A DNA stretch of 64,000 nucleotides, from the NCBI GenBank assembly GCA_027475525.1, contig JAMWFC010000056.1, positions 620,001 to 684,000 of the forward strand, given 5' to 3'. The DNA comes from Macrolepiota albuminosa. Its lineage: Eukaryota > Basidiomycota > Agaricomycetes > Agaricales > Agaricaceae. Position 1 is the first letter of the stretch. Each line of letters begins with the position of its first letter. Under the pieces are notes generated by a model. It did not search any database. It saw nothing but the letters and a program-made list of their open reading frames with translations, and had not been told where the DNA came from. This document shows, piece after piece, positions 56,902-64,000 of the stretch. Position numbers and translations under genes: made by a program.

Positions 56902-57129
56902 TTCAGTAATTGTATCATTAATTTTTTTTTGACTATTCAATTTTATAAACAGTCATTGACAAAACTCTATTGTAGACCTTGATATTGCTATGCGCTGCAG
57001 CAGCTCATCCCTATTGATAATTTCTTATCACAATGAATGTGTTATAAGCACATAGTAAAAAGTAATTTGTCAAGTACTAATTGATATATAGCGTTTTTCA
57101 CTATGTATGTATTAATAAGGTATATATGG

Positions 57130-57360
57130 TTGTAGAGCGATACAGTAAATCAGTCCTCAGTCACACCAAATGTATGTTGTACAACTGTGTATTACCTGTA
57201 GAGCGATACAGTAAATCAGTCTACAGGAGATAATCAATACGAGATAGATATAAGTGTGTAAGTAATTGCTCACCCTCAGTCACACCAAATGTATGTTGTA
57301 CGACTGAGGGTGGCGGATCATGTATTGTAAAACATATAACGAAAAATAAATAAAGTTTAC
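57130..57360. repeat. LTR-like relic
   Basis: CACCCTCAGTC...GACTGAGGGTG around a short AT-rich loop (57270-57312) is the same inverted design as inside the Copia LTR. GTAGAGCGATACAGTAAATC occurs twice (about 57133 and 57199). Probably a fragment of a related LTR; boundaries not determined. Confidence 0.5.
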
Positions 57361-58967
57361 CACAAAGACTGGCAAATAACGATCGTCAGACCAGCTGCGC
57401 CAAGGCAAGAAAATATAAGAGAGAGGTATCCGTATAAGGAAAGTGCCGCGTGATGTTTCATATGACGTAGTGTCGACGGTCGACCAAGTCTACTCTCAAC
57501 AATGGTTATGATCTACATTAGGCTCAGTGATTTACTATCTTTATTGGGGTTTGTCATCAATAAACATGGTTTTAGAATCATCTGCAAAAATATGGTGAAT
57601 TCAAGTTTTTTCAATATTGGACTTGATATATAGATTGATTATGTATGATTTATTGTTTGGATTGTATTCTGATTAGTAAATTGGATTTGGACTCTTGTGA
57701 GATTGGTCTCTGTAAACTTGGCATTCAGTTGACATTCATGAGAATGACATGAAGAGCAAGGCTCATTCTGACACAATCTTTAAAGACTCAATCTGCCTAA
57801 TTTTCTGTTTGTAGCAAAAAGTCAGGATCATTTTATACAAGATGGATAAAGGGTGGAGTGGGCAGCTTACCTGACTGCTCCCACATTAGAATATTTTTCT
57901 ACTGCTCAAGGCCATGAAGCAGATATATCTTCCATTTTGTAAGCAGAGAAACAGGAAACAGTATTGTCGCTCATAAATAATAAGTGTGACATTAATCAGA
58001 GAATCAATAGGATATAGCCTAGATATTTTGAGCTAAGAGAGATTGTTTTGCATTCTGTGATGTTCATCTTCAACTTCTAGTTTATATATTTGGCAAATGG
58101 CCTTAAAAGGTATTCTGAAAGCCTTTTTGCTACTAAGCTACAAACTATTACCTGTAGCTGACAATAAAAGGAGAATAGAAAATAAAAAAACTTTTAGTTT
58201 TTCAAAAAACAAATGTAATACAATGCAGGTTGTAAAGTGGTGTTAATAGGTTATACTGGTACAAGCATCAAATCTTCAATGTCTTCTGCTTATTCTGACT
58301 TGTTATTTTCATTTTTGTGCCAAAGTCTAGTCACAAAGTATCAGATAGTGATGTCAAAGAAAGATAATATGGAATTTAACCAATTATATTTCTTGAATGC
58401 TAAATGACTAGTAGTATGCTAACTTGAGGTGGACATCCAAATACAAGATCAACATATGTGTTCTTGAATAATTGGTTTCAAGCAACAGCAGATTGGAATA
58501 ATAAAAAACAATTCCAAATACAAGATCAACATATGTGTTCTTGAATAATTGGTTTCAAGCAACAGCAGATTGGAATAATAAAAAACAATTTATGGTGCTA
58601 GAGTAATAGGTACAACTTGAAGTTTTACACATACACAATTGTATGAGCACCTATAATGTCAATGATTGCCAAGAGCTGAGAGAAAGACAAAAAGACAAGT
58701 ATAAAGATATTGTATTCAACCAAAAGGATATTATTCAATTCTGATCATAATGATAATAAGGTCTTTGTTATAAAGAGCAATTCAACTAATTGACAATCTC
58801 AATTTGAAAAGAAAAAACATGCTTTTTAATCTAATTTTAAAACACCTTGCTAGTTTTTTTTTTCAAATTCAGGAACTCTTTCCATCATGGATATATTCCT
58901 TGCTTCCTGGTTTTGTTGGCAAGGCTTTTTGGTTTTCTTAACTTGAGACTGTTGAGGACTTTTCCAA
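57361..58967. other. AT-rich stretch without recognised genes
   Basis: Only short frames. It contains one of the 77-bp duplications; otherwise nothing recognised. Confidence 0.4.
58437..58590. repeat. 77-bp perfect tandem duplication (3 of 5)
   Basis: Copies at 58437-58513 and 58514-58590 are identical. Confidence 0.95.
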
Positions 58968-59434
58968 GCCAGAATTTCCAAGGATAGATCCAGATAAACT
59001 CATTGAGGAAAAAAACCTCCCATACTATATTTCAGAGTGGTATTGTTCTGTATGTATTAGTAAAGTATTTATTTCTCAATACTGGGTTATTGGAAAGCTT
59101 GAGTTTGGCATAACTTTGACTGTTTGGCTAGCTCAAGATCTAAAGAAATGCTGCTACATTGCATTGAAGATCTATATCTGTTTATCTGTTTTGGAATGAG
59201 GTCCTGAAGACCACTGAGGTTGATGAGCAATATGTCACTTGTTTGACTCATTCACAATTATTGGACCTGATGAAGAGCATCATTGTCTTGTGCATCTACT
59301 ACTATGGAGTAGTCTCAAGCACTGGCTCAAAATTAATCCACTCTGCTGTCTGATTCTCTTTGTCCTTGCTCTGGTACTTCAACAGCTCTTTCTGGCTCTT
59401 GATTATGTTAAAGAGTGCAAGATTATATATACAG
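58968..59434 (+). pseudogene. SRPK-like kinase pseudogene, heavily mutated
   Basis: Plus-strand reading PEFPRIDPDKLIEEKNLPYY, then SEWYCSVCISKVF, VIGKLEFGITLTVWLAQDL and IALKIYIC parallels the N lobe of the intact kinase at 48963-50569. After a stop, FTIIGPDEEHHCLVHLL and LVLQQLFLALDYVKECKIIY parallel its C-helix-to-hinge region. It ends at the same ACAG|GTGGG exon boundary. The Gly loop is changed (GKLEFG for GKLGFG) and the rest of the gene is missing. The upstream PRIDPDKLIEE is absent from the intact gene, so this is a paralogue rather than a direct copy. Confidence 0.85.
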
Positions 59435-59490
59435 GTGGGATATTCTACTTGTTAAGATTTACAGAATACCTTAGTCACTTTAATATATAT

Positions 59491-60299
59491 TGTTGACTGA
59501 TATTATTACTTGTTAAGATTTACAGAATATTACAAATAACAAAAGTTAGCTCAATAAGTAATATGTAGGTAAAAGATTGCTTACCTTCAGTCCTCCAATA
59601 TATGTTATTGACTGAGAATAGCATTTGTTTGCTATATAGTAATTTAAAAAAATATTTAAGGTTTGATAGTGCCTCTTAATCACCACTGATTACGGTGGTG
59701 GCTAAGTAATCATCTGAACCTAAAGGTATATGTATAAGTGTAATTGTAAGAGCGACCTTTAGAGGCTGTGGCTCAGTCATACAGCTGGCAGAGGAAGATC
59801 CAAAGTGTATTAGAGTATGTACTGACAATATCATAATAACTACTCACCTGGCAGAGGGAGATCCAAAGAGAACAAGTCTAGGGATTCCCTATGCCAGGTT
59901 GGACGCTTCTGGGGCTTCTGAAGCATGGGAAACAACTGTACAGTATAACAAAACCTTAAAAACTCAAAAATTGACTAACCAAACAACTGTGCAAACAAGG
60001 CAGGAAAACTCCGGACTTTAGAAGTCAGAAAGGCAAACTCTGGCTTATATAAGCAGTCTGGAAGCGGTGCTGAAGGGCCCACACTTGTCTGAATGGTAGC
60101 TAAAGAACCAGAGCATCTCAAGGGCTGAGAGTAGTACTAACAAATAGTGTTGAAAGAATAGAAACAGTAAAATGAAATAATGTCAGAAGAAATAAGAGAA
60201 TGAATGAAGGGAGAGTGAAGAGATAAGGAGTGAGAAAGGAAGAAATAAGAAGTCCCCTGACAGTAATGTACAAATGGCTGGTGCAAGTCTCTTTTCAAC
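59491..60299 (-). repeat. Second Copia-type LTR relic
   Basis: About 809 bp bounded by TGTTG (59491) and CAACA (60299). A purine-rich tract on the minus strand (CTGAGTCAGAGGGAG) abuts the right end, as for a 3' LTR of a minus-strand element. CTTCAGTC...GACTGAG near 59585-59630 is the LTR inverted repeat in mutated form. The internal region beyond 60300 is only about 240 bp before the Gypsy insertion. Confidence 0.55.
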
Positions 60300-60581
60300 A
60301 CTCCCTCTGACTCAGATAGCCATTTTGATTCTTCAGGCTCATAAGTCTGACCAGATAGTCATGAGTGGCTCAGAGTAGTGATTTGATACAGATATTGGTG
60401 AGGTTTTCTGATGACAGGATGTGGGTAATGTCGATATCTCCCTCTGATACACTCTTACTAACCTCTTTTTGAAATTAATTGGAGTTTGGTCAGAGTCACT
60501 TCTCTGCTGTTGTGCTAGCACTATGAGTTCTGAGCCTTCTTGTCAGGTTCCGCTGAGTCAGGGGCTTTCCGGGAAAGCAAT

Positions 60582-60735
60582 GCCCTTACAATGCGGACTT
60601 GACCTACGAATACTCGGGTGTCTGGAACTCCGGGGCTAGGACTCCGGGGTTCAAGACGGCCCTTACAATGCGGACTTGACCTACGAATACTCGGGTGTCT
60701 GGAACTCCGGGGCTAGGACTCCGGGGTTCAAGACG
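60582..60735. repeat. 77-bp perfect tandem duplication (4 of 5), inside the Gypsy LTR
   Basis: Copies at 60582-60658 and 60659-60735 are identical. Confidence 0.95.
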
Positions 60736-61063
60736 AGGACGGGGGTAATCCCGGGATAGGGGACTAGAGTCCGGGGGTTTTGGGTTGGAGGTAACTGAGG
60801 TTAGAGGGGGTCGAGTCGTGAACCGGAGGTTCTAAGATGAGACCAAGTTAGTAAATCAAGAGTCGCGAAGTGCGTACCAAAACTTAGAGCACGCGAATAC
60901 TTAGGCGTGCCAGTCGAAGCGTACCAATCAAGGCGTACCAGTCGAGCAAAAGGGCACGCAATAACCAAAGTAACAGTGTATGTAATATCAAGACTACCGA
61001 ATACAACAGGGAGCTACACTATAAGTACTACGGGACCGGGTCTCGGGATTCCAGGGTGTCTGG

Positions 61064-61217
61064 GATGGGTTCCGGGAGTCATTGAGTAGCGGGCAGGGAC
61101 TGTATACCGGGATCGCGCGTGTGGGGCGCGCGATCAATTGGATGGGTTCCGGGAGTCATTGAGTAGCGGGCAGGGACTGTATACCGGGATCGCGCGTGTG
61201 GGGCGCGCGATCAATTG
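61064..61217. repeat. 77-bp perfect tandem duplication (5 of 5), inside the Gypsy LTR
   Basis: Copies at 61064-61140 and 61141-61217 are identical. Confidence 0.95.
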
Positions 61218-61564
61218 ACGCGGGGGGAGTCGTGATGCGTGATGCGTGATGGCTGGGAACGAGTCGCGTGATCCGATCGTTGATCGGGGCTGGTGGTGGC
61301 TGATGGCGGTCCTTGATGCGCATGATGGCGGTGTTGGCGGTCGTGATGGCGGGGCGTGTCCTGTGGGGTCGGAGGGAGGGTCCCGGATGGTGTTCCAGGG
61401 GTGTTCCGGGGTGGGCCGGGAGGGGAGGGGTCGTGACATCACTCCCCCCTCAGCGCCGAGACCCTCCGAGGCGCGCGTAGCCGGTGGTTCGGACCGGGGG
61501 CAACCGTGGGATCCGGCACCTGACCTGCCACGTATCAAAAAAAATTTTACCGTCAAGTTCAACC

Positions 61565-62236
61565 ATGTCGCGTACGCCAACGCATTCCCCGACACCCCCG
61601 CAAATGAACGAGGTCGCGCCCCTCATGGCGTGGGAAGCCCGGGATGCACGTTACCGGGCTTGTCTTGACCGGGAGCGCGTGGCGGCGCTCGTTGAGCAAC
61701 GTGAGTACTCCCACGCTGCTCCTTTACCCCACTGACCTTTCCTTTTCAGAACAACGCAACATTCCGGCCCCGGAGGCGGGTCCCAGCCGACTCCCGGGGT
61801 CTATTCCCGAGGCTGGCCCCAGCGCCCCCTCGGAGCCCCGTCAGGGTCGTCCCACGCCTACGGCCTCCCTGAGTGAGTGCCTCCCTTTCGTGGCTGGGTC
61901 GTACTAACGTTTCTAGGCTGGGCTCGGGAGCACCGCCTGCTCCTGGACGGGGCCGCCGTGGCATTTGCGTCTCTTCAAGAGGGGCTGCGGTCGGAGGGAG
62001 GGGACCCCAGGGTGGAGCGGGGCCTGGATTTGCTGGGGAGGTTGGTGGGTGCCCACCGCCGGAGGAACGTCCCGGCCCCGGGGTCATGGTTCGAGCGTGT
62101 TCTGGACGAGGGCGAGCAGCTCCCGTCCTGGGATCAGCTAGCCGAGGAGGTATGGCGGGAACACGGTCCGGAGGGGGTGGGGGAGGATTTCCGGGGTTGG
62201 CCCAGGGGAAGGTCTGGCGAAGGGAGTTCCGGCTAG
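61565..62236 (+). CDS. Antisense ORF of the Gypsy element, 192 aa, three exons
   Basis: Exons 61565-61700, 61750-61872 and 61917-62236 join in phase with GT-AG introns of 49 and 44 bp. The N terminus has EVAPLMAWEARDARYRACLD, a Pro-rich middle (EAGPSAPSEPRQGRPTP) follows, then a helical-looking C-terminal half (EHRLLLDGAAVAFASLQEGL, SWFERVLDEGEQLPSWDQLA). It lies between the LTR and pol on the opposite strand. Spliced accessory ORFs occur in some fungal Gypsy elements; function unknown. Confidence 0.65.
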
Positions 62237-62523
62237 GGGCGGCGTTTTTTTTTTTTTCACGTTTTTCTTGTTACTTCTTGTTCGTCTCGTCATCCTAGTT
62301 GTTACTGTAGAATATGTAAAATAGAAAAATGTATATACTTGGTTTCCCGGGGTAAAGGGTGATGTAAGGGACGAAAGAAGACTGAAAAACAGAAGGCACC
62401 TTGCCCAGGTTCCGGGATACCACTATGAAATGATACTAAAGAGAGTAAGATCTAGAAAGGGAAAGTAGGAAGTAAACATGGGAGTTGAATCCCTACTGAG
62501 CCCAGAGGCGGGGGTTACGCCCA
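62237..62523. other. Spacer between antisense ORF and pol end
   Basis: About 290 bp: a T-rich run after the antisense stop and an AT-richer stretch (62290-62350). It may hold the antisense transcript's 3' end. No gene. Confidence 0.4.
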
Positions 62524-64000
62524 CTACTGCCGTCTGTGAGTCCTGCGCCTGGGAGGGTCGTTTCCCGAGTGCCGTTGTTGGAAGTCCCGGAGTTTGTCGA
62601 GGGCGCCTTCGAGGTTTCCGCGTGGTTCCCAAGTGTCGTCTTCCGGGCCGTATCCCTTCCACCGTACGAGGAAGTGGGGCCGTCCACGAATGTTCCAGGA
62701 GTCGAGGATGTCTTCAACCTCGTAGTGGTACTCGTCCTCGACCTCGACCAGGGGAGGGGGCTCGGAGCGTCGTTCGGGGAAGGGATCTGGGGGGTGTCGT
62801 TCCAGGAGGCGGACGTGGAATACCGGGTGCAGACCTTTTAGTCCCGGGGAAGCTCGATCTTGTAGGCGTGGGATGAGACCTTCTTCAAAATTTTGAACGG
62901 GCCGAGGCGCTTGTGATCGAGTTTTGGGGAGGGCCGGCGGGTGCGGAGGTGGCGTCGATCTAACCATACCTTTGTCCCAGGGGTCCAGTCGGGGGTGTCT
63001 TCCCGTTTCCGGTCAGCGCATTTCACGTAGGCCCAGTTCGCGGTGTCGATCTCTTCCTGGAGAAACTCGTGAAGGGATTGGAGATCCCGGGCGACCTCAT
63101 GGGCGGCGTGCGACGGGATGTCCCAGAGCAAGAGTGTCAGTCGAGGGTGGTATCCCTTGTTGGCAAAGAAGGGGGATACCCCGGTGGCAGAGTGTGGCGT
63201 GTTGTTGTAGGTGAACTCGGCCAGGGGGAGCTCGGCGCGCCAGTCGTCCTGCAAGTAGTTGATGTACAGTCGGAGGTACTGCTCGAGAGACTGGTTGACC
63301 CTTTCGGTTTGGCCGTCGGTTTCGGGGTGGTAGGCGGTAGAGAGGTTAGTCTTTACTTCAAGTGCCTTACACAGGGAAGTCCAAAACTTGGACACGAAGA
63401 GAGGGCCACGGTCGGAGACAATGTCGTCCGAGAGTCCATGTTTGGCGAAGACATGCTTGAGGAACAGCTGGGCGAAGTCCAGGGCGGTGTCCGTGGTGTG
63501 GCAGGGTAGGAAGATGCCCTGTTTGGTTAGCCTACACACAACGACGAGAATGGCATCGAACCCTTCAGATTCCGGGAGTTCGACGATGTGGTCCAGGGAT
63601 ATGGAGGACCAGGGGCGTCGTCCGACTGGCAGGGGTTTCAGGAGTCCGTATGGTCAGTGTCGGGGGACCTTGGCCCAGAGGCAGGGTTCACATGATCGAA
63701 TGTAGCGGGTCACGTCCTTCTTCAACCCTGGCCAAAAGTAAGTCTGGGAGATCAGCTGGAGAGTCTTACGTATCCCAGGGTGTTCCCGGAGCTTGTGATT
63801 GTGGTGTTGACGGAGGACATCGTAGCGGAGTCGGGCGTGATCCGGGACGTAGATGCGGCCGTCCCAGAGGAGGAGTTTTTCGTCGGGGGACAAGGAGAAG
63901 GCGGGGTCCCAGTCGGTTTCGTCGGAAGAGTTTCGGGGGTCGTGATCGGTGAAGTATTTGTCTCGGGGAGCGCGGCGGATCTGGTTCAGGGTTCCTTCGT
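62524..64000 (-). pseudogene. Gypsy pol 3' part (integrase and chromodomain), frameshifted, incomplete
   Basis: From the right edge on the minus strand: TLNQIRRAPRDKYF, then the H2C2 zinc finger (HHNHKLREHPGIRK...RSCEPC), a TGA stop near 63654 that a CGA-to-TGA change would explain, and the integrase core. The core shows SDRGPLFVSKFW, STAYHPETDGQTERVNQ and ELPLAEFTYNNTPHSA. The frame then stops at 62838 and continues one frame over with [20 protein letters not shown] and a chromodomain ([11 protein letters not shown]...FLVRWKGYG). The chromodomain targets such elements to methylated histones. Both lesions inactivate this copy. Confidence 0.87.

Larger units (their letters stand above)
54286..57018 (+). 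mobile_element. Internally deleted, mutated Helentron relic with both termini
   Basis: It starts TCTGAGGTCTACTTTAGTAG, matching the left end of the large element, and ends with the inverted arm, hairpin region and ATTGAT at 57018. The subterminal repeat array is at about 54405-54640. A remnant of cargo gene 1 exon 4 is at about 55146-55260, and 28-bp repeat remnants at about 55265-55330. Both copies follow a T at the insertion point. Two 77-bp duplications (54697-54850, 56748-56901) lie inside and may be assembly artefacts, so true length may be about 2.58 kb. Confidence 0.75.
53240..60540. other. AT-rich, CpG-poor block with mutated repeats
   Basis: This 7.3-kb block has almost no CpG. Segments that can be aligned with better preserved copies elsewhere in the window (54286-55260 to 16212-17937; 56320-57018 to 37360-37844) differ mainly by C-to-T and G-to-A changes. 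No intact gene is present. 53240-54285 holds only short frames and nothing recognisable. The left limit is gradual and set by eye. Confidence 0.75.
60541..61438 (-). repeat. Gypsy 3' LTR
   Basis: The termini are TGTCA at 60541 and TGACA at 61438, inverted as required. The GAGGGGGGAGTGA tract on the minus strand precedes it. The 898-bp length includes two 77-bp duplications, so the true LTR may be 744 bp. Confidence 0.82.
60541..64000 (-). mobile_element. Gypsy (chromovirus-type) LTR retrotransposon, left part; runs off the window
   Basis: 3' LTR 60541-61438, purine tract 61439-61455 and pol remnants in minus orientation: chromodomain, integrase core and H2C2 zinc finger. The rest of pol, gag and the 5' LTR lie beyond 64000. 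It is GC-rich, in sharp contrast to the AT-rich DNA it was inserted into at 60540, so it is younger than the mutation of that block. Confidence 0.88.

Overview
The window is nuclear DNA of a filamentous basidiomycete, most likely a wood- or litter-decaying agaricomycete. Support: genes split by many introns of about 45-60 bp, a secreted GH7 cellobiohydrolase with a fungal CBM1, fungal-type ATG101 and OPA3 genes, an SRPK-like kinase of the kind amplified in Agaricomycetes, and several classes of fungal transposon. Most real genes are spliced and were found by reading exon by exon; many long single-frame ORFs are shadows.

Host genes, 1-13.4 kb: an intron-containing tRNA-Arg(ACG) (511-601); six-exon ATG101 (minus, 843-1656); two decayed convergent coding stretches (about 2.5-4.4 kb); five-exon OPA3 (plus, 5216-6072); a GH5 steryl-glucosidase/glucocerebrosidase-type gene (minus, 6317-9452); and the GH7-CBM1 cellobiohydrolase (plus, 11664-13345) with a TATA box.

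Nested transposons, 13.5-44.1 kb: a broken gag-RT relic of a tyrosine-recombinase (DIRS-like) retroelement (13.6-15.9 kb) is followed by a Copia element (minus) bounded by 5-bp GCCCC duplications at 16071-16075 and 43306-43310. Its 3' LTR is split into 16076-16211 and 37845-38066 by one 21,633-bp insertion. The two pieces add up to the intact 358-bp LTR at 42948-43305, with no base lost or duplicated. The insert has Helentron/Helitron2-like ends: 5' TC, an 11-bp asymmetric inverted repeat, a hairpin near the 3' end and no target duplication. It carries five genes: a 311-aa protein (minus), a 625-aa protein (plus), a 2,563-codon Rep-helicase with a C-terminal cysteine-protease-like domain, a JmjC-domain protein of about 1,370 aa (minus), and a 103-aa protein. 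Arrays of a 28-bp repeat lie on both sides of the Rep-helicase, in opposite orientations. A JmjC protein and a possible deubiquitinase on one mobile element make the region the most interesting part of the window.

Host genes again, 44.5-53 kb: a conserved small protein (44516-45108), a class I methyltransferase (46351-47220) and an SRPK-like kinase (minus, 48963-50569). Then an AT-rich block (53.2-60.5 kb) holds copies of sequences found elsewhere in the window, altered mainly by C-to-T/G-to-A changes: a 2.7-kb Helentron relic, an SRPK pseudogene and LTR relics. From 60541 to the right edge there is a GC-rich Gypsy/chromovirus element (minus) with an 898-bp LTR, a frameshifted pol and a spliced antisense ORF.

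Caution: five perfect tandem duplications, each exactly 77 bp, occur between 54.7 and 61.2 kb. They look like uncollapsed k-mer overlaps from a short-read assembly, so that stretch should be treated as provisional.
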